From UBA9619 sp964630665 (GTDB lineage Bacteria; Pseudomonadota; Gammaproteobacteria; Arenicellales; UBA868), in NCBI GenBank assembly GCA_964630665.1, contig CAZVVN010000053.1, positions 1-24,408 on the forward strand: a DNA stretch of 24,408 nucleotides. The letters run 5' to 3'. Position 1 is the first letter of the stretch, and each line of letters starts with the position of its first letter. Of the stretch, positions 1-7,292 are shown in pieces. Position numbers and translations under genes: made by a program. A model generated the notes under the pieces. That model saw only the letters and a program-made list of their open reading frames with translations. It had not been told where the DNA came from and did no database searches.

Positions 1-136
1 TCTCGAACCGACCGGAAAATATGCGCTCGAACGCGTCACGCAGCCGGTGGATCGTATCATCATCAATCAGCCCATCGACAACCACAAAGCCGTCGTTGTG
101 AAATTCGACCTGTTGCTGATCGGACAGTTGAAACAT
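1..136 (-). CDS. PhyH-family Fe(II)/2-oxoglutarate dioxygenase, N-terminal fragment
   Basis: Only the first 45 codons are in the window; the gene runs off the left edge. The translated start reads MFQLSDQQQVEFHNDGFVVV, followed by a D-x-L-I-D-D-D-T-I-H-R-L-R-D-A-F segment. This is the typical opening of phytanoyl-CoA dioxygenase-like (PhyH) proteins: a short helix, F-x-x-D-G-F-V-V-V, then a second helix. Members use Fe(II) and 2-oxoglutarate to hydroxylate small organic acids, amino acids or alkaloid-like compounds. The catalytic H-x-D...H triad would lie outside the window. The ATG lies 18 bases after the stop codon of the upstream glutamine-synthetase-like gene and in the same frame, so it is probably the last visible gene of that operon. 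No strong Shine-Dalgarno site is visible. The family call is good; the substrate is unknown. Confidence 0.75.
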   Translation of the reverse strand, partial: MFQLSDQQQVEFHNDGFVVVDGLIDDDTIHRLRDAFERIFSGRFE

Positions 137-154
137 GACGGTGTTGCAGGTCGC

Positions 155-1618
155 CTATGGCAGGCAATCCAGGTAAGTTTTCACGTCCCAGTCGGACACC
201 TGCCAGATGAACTTGTTCCACTCATCACGCTTGTACCAGTCGTAGATTCCGTGCATGTCTCCGGGCAGCGCTGCCTTGATGACCTCATCTTCAGCCAGGG
301 CATCCAAAGCATCGCGCAAGGTGGTCGGGATGCGATCCACCGGCTCACCCGATTCCAGGACATCGACGAAATTGCGTTCCTCCGGCTCGCCAGGGTCCAG
401 GTGGTTTTCAATGCCGTCATCAAAGGCCTTGAGCAGTGCGCTCTGCATCAGATAAGGATTTACCATGGAGTCCACACAACGGAACTCAAAGCGATCCGGG
501 CTCGAAACACGGATCGCACAGGAGCGGTTCTGCAGGCCCCAGCTGGCGCCGACCGGCGCCCACATACCGGTGTCGTTCAGGCGCCGGTAGCTGTTTACCG
601 TCGATGAACTGATCGCGACCAACGCGTTGAGGTGCTGAATCATGCCCCCCAGAGACCAACGTCCGATATCTGCCGGCAGCCACTTTTCGTTTTCATCACG
701 GAACTCGTTCTTACCACCGCTGCGGTAGAGAAAGTTGTCCTCCATTCCAGGGAGTGGGCCGTTGACCAGCGGCACAACGTTGTCCTCCCCACCGCGCCAC
801 AGCGAAACATTGTGGTGACAACCGTTGGCCGGCATGCCCATGTAGGGTTTGGACATGAAGACCGCCACCAGGTCGAATTCACGCGCTACCTGGGCACAGA
901 TCTGACGGTAGGTCGTCAGTCGATCCGAGGTTCTGATGGCGCAGTCGTACTGAAAGTTCAACTCGACCTGGCCGGGCGCGTCCTCATGGTCACCCTGAAT
1001 GAGATCGAGCCCCATGGCGATCGCGTAGTCGTAGACGCGCAGCCAGACATCAGACAGCTGCTCAAACTGGTCGATATGATAAGCGTAGGGTTTGGTTGTC
1101 TCGTAATACGGCGCCTTGTCGTCGCCCGGCTTCAACCACAGCATCTCCGGTTCACAACCCACCCGCAGGTGCAGTCCGTGTTTGCTCTCGAATTGGTCGT
1201 GGATGCGCTTGAGGTTACCTCGACAATCGGAATCCAGGTACTGCTCGGGTCTGTCGGGATCCTCACGGCTCCAGAACACCGTGCAGAAAACCCGTGCGAG
1301 ACGTTTATTCCAGGGCAACTGGCAGAACGTCTCCGGATCCGGCAGAGCGAGCAACTCCGAAGCGTTGGGTGGAAAACCGATCAGGTTTCCGGCCCGGTCG
1401 GCAAAAACATTGGTCACCCCGCCCAGCCAGGTCTGCATACCCTCAGCCGCGACCCATTCCCAGTGCGATGCTGGAATCGCTTTACCCATAATACGGCCGG
1501 TGATGGAGATGTACTGGTAATAAATGTAGTCGATGTCGAGTTCATCGATCTTTTTTCGAACCTGTCGGATCGCCTCATCCCGGGATCCTTCGGACAGATA
1601 ATCTGCAAGATCAGTCAT
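155..1618 (-). CDS. Glutamine synthetase-fold ligase (gamma-glutamyl-amine synthetase-like), copy 1
   Basis: A 487-residue member of the glutamine synthetase superfamily. Visible hallmarks are the metal-binding C-E-P-E near residues 155-158, D-A-P-G-Q-V-E-L-N at 213-221, the N-G-C-H-H-N-V-S-L loop at 265-273, N-S-Y-R-R-L at 342-347, W-G-x-x-N-R at 360-365, and F-E-F-R-C-V-D...N-P-Y-L at 377-390. An N-terminal beta-grasp region covers roughly 20-110. These proteins use ATP to join glutamate to ammonia or an amine. Placement in a PotABCD-type transport operon favours a gamma-glutamyl-polyamine or alkylamine ligase (PuuA/GMAS-like) over the housekeeping GlnA. I saw no GlnA-type adenylylation context. 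A G-G-G-A-G-A site sits just before the ATG. It lies 33 bases after the second GS-like gene and 18 bases before the PhyH gene. The family is certain; the acceptor amine is inferred. Confidence 0.9.
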   Translation of the reverse strand: MTDLADYLSEGSRDEAIRQVRKKIDELDIDYIYYQYISITGRIMGKAIPASHWEWVAAEGMQTWLGGVTNVFADRAGNLIGFPPNASELLALPDPETFCQLPWNKRLARVFCTVFWSREDPDRPEQYLDSDCRGNLKRIHDQFESKHGLHLRVGCEPEMLWLKPGDDKAPYYETTKPYAYHIDQFEQLSDVWLRVYDYAIAMGLDLIQGDHEDAPGQVELNFQYDCAIRTSDRLTTYRQICAQVAREFDLVAVFMSKPYMGMPANGCHHNVSLWRGGEDNVVPLVNGPLPGMEDNFLYRSGGKNEFRDENEKWLPADIGRWSLGGMIQHLNALVAISSSTVNSYRRLNDTGMWAPVGASWGLQNRSCAIRVSSPDRFEFRCVDSMVNPYLMQSALLKAFDDGIENHLDPGEPEERNFVDVLESGEPVDRIPTTLRDALDALAEDEVIKAALPGDMHGIYDWYKRDEWNKFIWQVSDWDVKTYLDCLP

Positions 1619-1651
1619 ATTCTCTCCCTGGCCTGTTTGCTGTTTGCTACC

Positions 1652-3010
1652 TTAGACAATTTCAAGATACCGCTGACGTTCCAGATCGCTGACATAGCGC
1701 CGGGTCGCCTCGGATTCATGGCTGCACGCAGCAACCAGATAATCCACGAAAGGATCACCGAAAATTCGTCGACAGTCCGTCGATGCAGCCAGCCGCGTCG
1801 ATGCCTCATACAGATCGTGCGGCAGAGGATCTCCTTCGACCACCGCCGCATCGGGCCCAGCGCCGGCCGCCAGCGGCACCGGTAGCTCACGGCCCGACTC
1901 AATGCCGTCCAGGCCAGCACCCAGGATGAATGCCAGCGTCATGTAGGGATTGGTGTCTGCACCCGGCAGGCGATATTCCATCCGGCACTGCCGGGCAGGT
2001 TCAGGCACGATGCGAATGCCAGCTGCATAGTCCTGCACGGCCCATGACACGACCCGCGGAGCCCAGTTACCCAGGGAATGCCGACGGTAGGCATTAATCG
2101 TGTGGTGGCTGAATGCCAGACCCTCGGGCGCCAGACGTACAACGCCCGCCGTGAACTCTTTGAAGCACGCGCTCATCCCGTCTTCTGACCCTGGATCCGC
2201 AAAGACCGGTTCACCTGTTTGGAGATCGACCAGTGACAGGTGCAGATGACCCGAAAGACCGGCACTGTCGTCACTCATCTGTGCCATAAAGGACGCCGTT
2301 TTGCCGAGGCGGCGACAACTGGACTTGGTGAAAAGTTTCAACAACGCTGCATCATCGGCTGCGCATAGCGGATCGGTGTCTTTCAGGGTGATCTCGAAGC
2401 AGCCTGGCCCAAGTTCTGCACCTAGACTCAGCGGTTCGATCCCCCCGGCTGCGAGATCCCGTTCCAGGGTGGAAATGAACTCTGCGTGGACAGCAGCCGT
2501 CTCGCCGGCCCAGCAATGGTTCTCTGGTGCAAAACGCCTGCCAACCGCAAAACCGGAATCGCGAAGCGTCTCACCGGACTCGTCGAGGACGAAAAACTCA
2601 AATTCAAACGCGGCCCTGACCCCGAACCCCAGGTCAGCGGCCCGGCGCACCTGGGTGCGCAGCAGCTCACGGGGCGAGAGACTTCTGGAGGGCCCGCAGT
2701 AATCGGCGATCAGCAGCACCGCGTTGTCTTCATACGGGTATGGACGACAGGACCCGGGGTCTATGGCCACAGCTTCGCCGACAAACGGCCCTGGGTGATA
2801 GACCACCTCGCCGCTGTCCCACCTCGGCAGAACGTTTACAAAGGTGCCACCCTCACCAAACACTGTCTCGAGACTTTCGATGCGGACCCGCCGCTCACGA
2901 AAGTAGGCATTGAGATCGAAAATACCGACGTGTGCGACGGCCCGCTCTTCAGAGCGCAGTGCAACGACCAGCTGGGCAAGGTCCTGGGGCGCAGTTAAGG
3001 TGTCAGCCAT
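1652..3010 (-). CDS. Glutamine synthetase-fold ligase, copy 2
   Basis: A 452-residue glutamine-synthetase-superfamily protein, clearly different from its neighbour at 155-1618. Hallmarks are F-E-F-E-F-F at 135-140 (metal-binding glutamates), E-L-G-P-G-C-F-E-I-T-L at 199-209, S-G-H-L-H-L-S-L at 253-260, and then N-A-Y-R-R, W-A-P-R, R-M-E-Y-R and D-T-N-P-Y-M further on. The usual G-P-G-Q-x-E loop has Cys in place of Gln (G-P-G-C-F-E). Family members activate glutamate with ATP and ligate an amine. Two paralogues side by side behind an amine-type ABC transporter suggest either two substrates or a hetero-oligomer; neither is shown by the sequence. It follows the permease gene by 36 bases. No clear Shine-Dalgarno site precedes this ATG, so it may depend on translation of the upstream permease gene. 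Confidence 0.88.
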   Translation of the reverse strand: MADTLTAPQDLAQLVVALRSEERAVAHVGIFDLNAYFRERRVRIESLETVFGEGGTFVNVLPRWDSGEVVYHPGPFVGEAVAIDPGSCRPYPYEDNAVLLIADYCGPSRSLSPRELLRTQVRRAADLGFGVRAAFEFEFFVLDESGETLRDSGFAVGRRFAPENHCWAGETAAVHAEFISTLERDLAAGGIEPLSLGAELGPGCFEITLKDTDPLCAADDAALLKLFTKSSCRRLGKTASFMAQMSDDSAGLSGHLHLSLVDLQTGEPVFADPGSEDGMSACFKEFTAGVVRLAPEGLAFSHHTINAYRRHSLGNWAPRVVSWAVQDYAAGIRIVPEPARQCRMEYRLPGADTNPYMTLAFILGAGLDGIESGRELPVPLAAGAGPDAAVVEGDPLPHDLYEASTRLAASTDCRRIFGDPFVDYLVAACSHESEATRRYVSDLERQRYLEIV

Positions 3011-3046
3011 AGATCGGGGTTGTGTGGGCCGTTCGTTGCAGCGGAG

Positions 3047-3877
3047 CTAATTTCGCCGCCCGCCGGAAGGGTCCTTCTGACCATCATAAATCATCAGAAC
3101 CGAAACAAAAATCAGAACCATAGAAAACGCCACGATGATGGTACCGATGGCATTGATTTCCGGTGTTATGCCCCGGCGGATCACCGACCAGATATACATC
3201 GGCAGCGTGTTGTCGCGACCGGTCAGAAAATATGTCACTGGAATCTCGTCAAATGACACCGTGAAGGCAATCAGCGACGAGCCAATCACCGCCGAGCGTA
3301 TGTTCGGCAGGGTGATGAAAATGAATGTCTGCCACGGTCTGGCGCCGATATCCGCCGAAGCCTCTTCGATGCGTCGATCGAAGCGCTGCAGCCTGGCAAA
3401 AACATTGGTCACGACAATCGCAGTCAGCGCAGTGCCATGACCCACGATCACCGTCCACAGGCTGAGCCTGACCTCCATCATGGAGAAAAAGGCCAGTATC
3501 GAAACCCCGGTGATGATTCCAGGGAGGGTGATTGGCAGGATCACCAGTCGCCGGAAAATCGTCTTACCGCGGAAATCGAACCGGTCCAGCGCAAATGCCG
3601 TCGGGATACCGATCGCCAGGCAGATCACGACGGCTGCAGCCGCGACGATGACACTGTTCCACAGGGCCGCCAGCAGATCGGGGTTGGTCAGGGCCTTGTA
3701 GTACCACTGAAGCGTCCAGCCGGTCAGCGGCAACTTGGTGATCGGGTTGTCGTTAAAACTGAAGACCATCAGGGTGATGATCGGTCCGTAAAGGAATCCC
3801 AGTGCCGACGCGGCAGCGATACCGATCGCCACGTTCCCGGGATCCCAACGTCGGCGTCTTTTTGCGGCAAGATGCAT
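3047..3877 (-). CDS. ABC transporter inner-membrane permease, PotC-type
   Basis: A 276-residue integral membrane protein of the polyamine/opine/Fe(III) class (binding-protein-dependent transport system inner membrane component). Six hydrophobic stretches are readable, beginning at about residue 17 after a basic A-A-K-R-R-R-R-W head. The cytoplasmic EAA loop is visible as E-E-A-S-A-D-I-G-A (about 171-179), followed by F-I-F-I-T-L-P-N-I. This loop docks onto the ATPase. The N-terminal periplasmic N-D-N-P...L-T-G-W-T-L-Q-W-Y motif is typical of PotC-like permeases. It sits 29 bases after the PotB-type permease and pairs with it as the heterodimeric channel. PotI-type or other amine permeases belong to the same family, so I give no gene symbol. 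Confidence 0.9.
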   Translation of the reverse strand: MHLAAKRRRRWDPGNVAIGIAAASALGFLYGPIITLMVFSFNDNPITKLPLTGWTLQWYYKALTNPDLLAALWNSVIVAAAAVVICLAIGIPTAFALDRFDFRGKTIFRRLVILPITLPGIITGVSILAFFSMMEVRLSLWTVIVGHGTALTAIVVTNVFARLQRFDRRIEEASADIGARPWQTFIFITLPNIRSAVIGSSLIAFTVSFDEIPVTYFLTGRDNTLPMYIWSVIRRGITPEINAIGTIIVAFSMVLIFVSVLMIYDGQKDPSGGRRN

Positions 3878-3906
3878 TTCAGTAGCCTGGTCCTGGGGAT
3901 CGCTGC

Positions 3907-4776
3907 TCAGGCGAGATTGATCCGGCCCGCTCTCTCCAGCCGGTCTGACAAGGTAATGACAGCCAGTACGATGAACAGCAGGACCACCCCCAGCGCTGAG
4001 CCGAGCGGCCAGTTCATAGCGATCCCGAACTGGGTGGCGACCACGTTGGCGACCATGTTGGAGTAAGGTCCACCGACCAGTGTCGGGGATATGAAATCAC
4101 CGGCAGACAGACAGAAAGTGAAGGTGAATCCGGCAAGTACCCCCGGCATGGACAACGGCAGGGTGATCTTGAGAAAGGTGCTGACACGGTTTGCGCCCAG
4201 ATCCTTGGAGGCCTCGATCAACGAGCCCGGGATTTTTTCCAGGGATGCGTAGACCGGCATGACCATGAACGGCGTGAAGATGTAGGCCATGGTGATGACC
4301 ATGGCGAACTGGTTGTAGAGAAAGAAGGTGCTCGGCTCGTCGATGATTCCCATCCACATCAGAAACGAATTGAGTATGCCCTCACTGCCGAGGATGGTTT
4401 TCCAGGTATAGGCACGCAGCAGATATGACACCCATAGCGGTATGATCGTCGCCACGTAGAGCAACAGCCGCCAGCGATCCGATGTGACTTTTCTCGCCAG
4501 GCAGTAGGCGAGCGGATAAGAGATCAGAAAAGCCGTCACGCCAACCAGAAAGGCGATCTTGATGCTGCGGAACAGGACAAGGTAGTACTGGGGGTCCTCG
4601 ATCAGCTTGAGGTAGTTACCGAACTGAAAATCCGGCACGTGAAAAGGGAACTTCCGGGTGTAGAAGCTGATCATCAGCATGATCAGGTAGGGCACCAGTA
4701 ACACCAGGGACCACCATATCGCCGGGCCCGTAAACAACAGCCAGAAGTTTCTGATGTTTCGGGTGTGCTGTTTCAC
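3907..4776 (-). CDS. ABC transporter inner-membrane permease, PotB-type
   Basis: A 289-residue permease with a short basic head, a first membrane segment (L-L-F-T-G-P-A-I-W-W-S-L-V-L-L-V-P), six hydrophobic segments in all and the EAA loop E-A-S-K-D-L-G-A at about residues 188-195. It forms the channel with the PotC-type neighbour and carries substrate delivered by the binding protein at 6023-7084. I chose the GTG at 4776, 22 bases after the ATPase stop. The open frame continues to an ATG at 4839, but that start would overlap the ATPase gene by 41 bases and add a proline- and arginine-rich stretch with no counterpart I recognise. The Shine-Dalgarno site is weak at either start, so the exact start is uncertain. 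The family call is firm. Confidence 0.87.
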   Translation of the reverse strand: MKQHTRNIRNFWLLFTGPAIWWSLVLLVPYLIMLMISFYTRKFPFHVPDFQFGNYLKLIEDPQYYLVLFRSIKIAFLVGVTAFLISYPLAYCLARKVTSDRWRLLLYVATIIPLWVSYLLRAYTWKTILGSEGILNSFLMWMGIIDEPSTFFLYNQFAMVITMAYIFTPFMVMPVYASLEKIPGSLIEASKDLGANRVSTFLKITLPLSMPGVLAGFTFTFCLSAGDFISPTLVGGPYSNMVANVVATQFGIAMNWPLGSALGVVLLFIVLAVITLSDRLERAGRINLA

Positions 4777-4798
4777 GCCTGGTTGCCTGACCGGCTTT

Positions 4799-5896
4799 CT
4801 ACCGGGAAAACACGGTGATCGTACTGGGGGGCACGCCACAGATCACCCGCTCACCTTTCACCGGGATGGCCGCCGCTTCAAGCGTGGTGTCCAGTGGATG
4901 GTGGAGCATGATGCTCGTGTCCTGCCCGAGCGCTATGGTGAAATAGATGGCATGTCCGCTGTACAGCACCTGCTGGACATCGCCTTCGAACGTTTCCATC
5001 CCTGAAAGATCATCGCCCGCCGGATCCACCAAACGCACTTTCTCGGGTCGAATACAAAGTGTCATTCTGTCATCAATCTCGCCGATGATGCTGGCATCCG
5101 TGACATCGATCTCGAGTTCACCAAACCTGGCGCAAAGGCGCCCGGATTCACTGCGGTTCAGAACAGCCGGCAACATGTTCGACTGACCCAGAAAATCGGC
5201 AACGTAAGGTGTTCCGGGCTGATCATAGAGTTCGGTGGGGGTACCGAGTTGCTCGATCATTCCATCACGCATCACCATGATCCTGTCCGACATCACCATG
5301 GCCTCGGTCTGATCGTGCGTCACCATGATAAAGGTGATACCTATTTTCTCGTGCAGCTCCAGTAACTCAACCTGCATCGACTGGCGAAGCTTGGCGTCAA
5401 GTGCTGACATGGGCTCATCCAGCAGCAGGATTCTCGGTTTTCTGACAAGAGCCCGGGCAAGTGCAACCCGCTGTCGCTGGCCGTTGGACAACTCGGACGG
5501 CAGCCGGTTCTCCATGCCCGGCAGATCGATCAGATCGAGCATCTCACCGACCTGCCGTTGGACATTCCTACCTTTTACACCCGATATCTTGAGTCCGTAA
5601 CCGATGTTGCCGGCAACGCTCATGTGTGGGAAGAGGGCAAAATCCTGGAACATCATGTTGACCGGCCGCTCATAGGGTGGGGTATCAGTGATATCGGTGC
5701 CGTCCAGAAACACCGCGCCCGAGTCCGGGTATTCGAACCCACCGATCATCCTCAGCATCGTGGTCTTGCCGCAACCGGAAGGTCCCAGCAGGGTGATGAA
5801 CTCCCCTTCCTCCACGCTCATGGAGACATCGTTGACCGCCGTAACGTTCCCGGAAAAGACCTTGGTCAGATTGCTCAGCTGCAGAATGCGTGTCAT
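4799..5896 (-). CDS. ABC transporter ATPase, PotA-type
   Basis: A 365-residue nucleotide-binding subunit that powers the import of the amine-type substrate. Visible motifs are Walker A G-P-S-G-C-G-K-T at 38-45, Q-loop around F-Q-D-F-A-L-F-P at 83-90, signature L-S-N-G-Q-R-Q-R-V-A-L at 136-146, Walker B I-L-L-L-D-E-P at 156-162, D-loop S-A-L-D at 164-167 and the switch histidine V-T-H-D-Q at 192-196. A C-terminal TOBE-like region (about 230-365) contains C-I-R-P-E-K-V-R-L. The signature has Asn where L-S-G-G-Q is most common. Length and architecture match PotA/PotG. The gene follows the binding-protein gene after a 126-base gap that contains a strong hairpin, and it leads directly into the two permease genes. 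Confidence 0.92.
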   Translation of the reverse strand: MTRILQLSNLTKVFSGNVTAVNDVSMSVEEGEFITLLGPSGCGKTTMLRMIGGFEYPDSGAVFLDGTDITDTPPYERPVNMMFQDFALFPHMSVAGNIGYGLKISGVKGRNVQRQVGEMLDLIDLPGMENRLPSELSNGQRQRVALARALVRKPRILLLDEPMSALDAKLRQSMQVELLELHEKIGITFIMVTHDQTEAMVMSDRIMVMRDGMIEQLGTPTELYDQPGTPYVADFLGQSNMLPAVLNRSESGRLCARFGELEIDVTDASIIGEIDDRMTLCIRPEKVRLVDPAGDDLSGMETFEGDVQQVLYSGHAIYFTIALGQDTSIMLHHPLDTTLEAAAIPVKGERVICGVPPSTITVFSR

Positions 5897-5972
5897 GTGG
5901 CGGGTCGTCTTTCAGTCACCGGATCGCGGGGGGTTTTATTTGAATCATTGTTCCGACTATCCAGAAAGTAAA

Positions 5973-5996
5973 GCCGGACGACCTGGGTCGTCCGGC
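5973..5996 (-). terminator. GC-rich hairpin between binding-protein and ATPase genes
   Basis: A perfect inverted repeat has 11-base arms (GCCGGACGACC / GGTCGTCCGGC) and two bases between them, or effectively a 10-bp stem with a four-base loop. On the minus strand it is followed by TTTACTTT, so it could act as a partial rho-independent terminator or as an mRNA-stabilising structure after the binding-protein gene. Such hairpins are commonly found between a highly expressed solute-binding protein gene and its ABC membrane genes. The T tract is interrupted, so read-through is likely. Confidence 0.7.
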
Positions 5997-6022
5997 ATTT
6001 TCAGGCTCAATCAGACAGTCGT

Positions 6023-7084
6023 TTACTGCGCTGCTTTTACTGCGTTCCAGATCTCGATGTACTTATCGACCCGTACAGGCTCCTGCCACAGATCCAGGGA
6101 GTTGATGTAGTTGAAGTCATCCTGGTGCAGAGCGGAAAACTGTTCGTCGTCCAGGCAGGTCTTCAGGGCAACGGGGTTAGCACCTGAATACCCGGTGATT
6201 CCGACCACACCACACTGGCCTTCGGGGCTGATCACGTAGTTCAGCCACTGCATGGCACAGTCCGCATTGGGTGTGCCCTTGACCATCTGCCAGGCATCTG
6301 CCCAACCGTCAGCATTTTCCTCAGGAATAAATTCGACCATCTCGATGTTCTGTTCCGCCAGCAGGGCAGACTGATAACCGCCCCAAGTATTCGAGATCCA
6401 GACCTCACCGTTGGCATAGAGGTTGACCAGCTCACCGGCGGTTGCCCAGTATTTCCTGATCAGGGGCTTCTGTTCGATCAGCTTCTGTTTGACCTTCTCC
6501 AGCTGCTCGTCGGAAAGATCATAGACATTGACGCTCTTGCCGAACAGCAGACGCGCTGTGATGTAGATCTCGGTTTTGTCATCCCACACCGATATCTTGC
6601 CGGCAAGGCTCTTGTCCCACATGATGGCCGCAGACGTGGGCGGAGTCGGAAATTTGTCTTTCATGTACATGAATGCAATCGAACCCCAGGTATTCGGAAC
6701 ACCGTACACGGCACCATCATGGGTAACTCCGGGGTGATTCCGGAACGATTCGTACAGTTCATTCCAGTGGCTGAGTTTCGAGGTGTCCAGTGCTTCGACC
6801 AGACCCATCTTCCTGAGAATCGAGGTGGTGTCTACAGAGGGCGACACCAGGTCATAGGCGCCTCCACCGGCCGCCAGCTTCGCCGGAAACTCGTCGTTAG
6901 AGCCGACGTAGGTCGCGGCCAGTTTGCAGCCTGAGGCTTTCTCGAAGGGCTCGACAAAACTCGGGTCGGTATAGCCCTCCCAGGTCAGCACATTCAGCTC
7001 ACCACCGGCGTGCGCCTGCAGGCCGGCCAGGCCCAGACAACCGGTAACCCCGACGGTCATCGCCAACTTCTGAAATGTTCTCAT
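6023..7084 (-). CDS. Periplasmic substrate-binding protein, PotD/spermidine-putrescine type
   Basis: A 353-residue extracellular solute-binding protein. The N-terminus is a classic signal peptide: M-R-T-F-Q-K head, hydrophobic core to about residue 22, likely signal peptidase I cut after A-H-A at about 26. The mature start E-L-N-V-L-T-W-E-G-Y-T-D-P is the PotD-family opening. Y-V-G-S-N-D-E-F-P-A-K-L and G-W-A-D-A-W-Q-M-V-K-G-T-P-N match the positions where PotD-like proteins hold the amine with aromatic and acidic residues. It probably binds a polyamine or another cationic amine in the periplasm and delivers it to the permease pair. The start has a strong AAAGGAGG Shine-Dalgarno site. Upstream lie a sigma70-like promoter and a structured leader. 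The exact ligand cannot be read from sequence. Confidence 0.9.
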   Translation of the reverse strand: MRTFQKLAMTVGVTGCLGLAGLQAHAGGELNVLTWEGYTDPSFVEPFEKASGCKLAATYVGSNDEFPAKLAAGGGAYDLVSPSVDTTSILRKMGLVEALDTSKLSHWNELYESFRNHPGVTHDGAVYGVPNTWGSIAFMYMKDKFPTPPTSAAIMWDKSLAGKISVWDDKTEIYITARLLFGKSVNVYDLSDEQLEKVKQKLIEQKPLIRKYWATAGELVNLYANGEVWISNTWGGYQSALLAEQNIEMVEFIPEENADGWADAWQMVKGTPNADCAMQWLNYVISPEGQCGVVGITGYSGANPVALKTCLDDEQFSALHQDDFNYINSLDLWQEPVRVDKYIEIWNAVKAAQ

Positions 7085-7099
7085 TTTACGTATCCTCCT

Positions 7100-7216
7100 T
7101 TTGTTGGATTCGAACCTACTGGTTTGTCCCGATAGCCTGAACCACCGGACTGAAAGCCGTCCTGAAGCTCTTCACGAGCCTAGGTGGCCGACCCACCTCA
7201 TTGCAGAACCGTGCAG
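7100..7216 (-). promoter_or_regulatory. Structured 5' leader of the transporter operon
   Basis: The predicted transcript leader, from about 7216 to the Shine-Dalgarno site near 7093-7100, is roughly 120 bases long. It can fold into three successive hairpins: AGGTGG/CCACCT with a five-base loop (7182-7198), GCTC/GAGC with a five-base loop (7167-7179) and GGAC/GTCC with an eight-base loop (7147-7162). Next to the ribosome binding site is a T-loop-like element (7103-7119, GGATTCGAACC on the plus strand). I do not recognise a known riboswitch class in it. It could equally be an unremarkable untranslated region with chance pairing. Confidence 0.4.
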
Positions 7217-7220
7217 TTTT

Positions 7221-7243
7221 TTAATATATCAAGCAAAGATATA
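7221..7243. promoter_or_regulatory. Candidate operator: overlapping AT-rich inverted repeats
   Basis: TATATC (7225-7230) and GATATA (7238-7243) form a 6-bp inverted repeat separated by seven bases. TTAATATATCAA (7221-7232) is itself a near-palindrome with one mismatched pair. Both overlap the -10 and spacer of the minus-strand promoter. They also lie close to a plus-strand -10-like TATACT (7240-7245) that could serve the monooxygenase gene. A dimeric regulator bound here could control both divergent operons. No regulator gene is visible in the window. Confidence 0.4.
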
Positions 7244-7250
7244 CTGTCAA
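7223..7250 (-). promoter_or_regulatory. Sigma70-type promoter for the transporter operon
   Basis: On the minus strand a perfect -35 hexamer TTGACA (7250-7245) is followed after 16 bases by TATATT (7228-7223), a fair -10. The predicted transcript starts near 7216 and leads into the binding-protein gene at 7084. The spacer contains an inverted repeat listed separately, which would place a regulator between the two hexamers. Confidence 0.6.
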
Positions 7251-7292
7251 TAAGGCCATTCTATAACTATTTGAAGCAGCTTTAACACGACG

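Noticed and set aside
47..1885. Long plus-strand open frames (47-607, 632-1885)
   Set aside because: They lie opposite the glutamine-synthetase-like genes, whose minus-strand translation carries all family motifs. The plus-strand proteins show no recognisable domain.
7103..7119. tRNA T-arm-like sequence (GGTTCGAATCC on the minus strand)
   Set aside because: No matching acceptor stem, D arm or anticodon arm is found at tRNA spacing, and the sequence after it is the ribosome site of the binding-protein gene.
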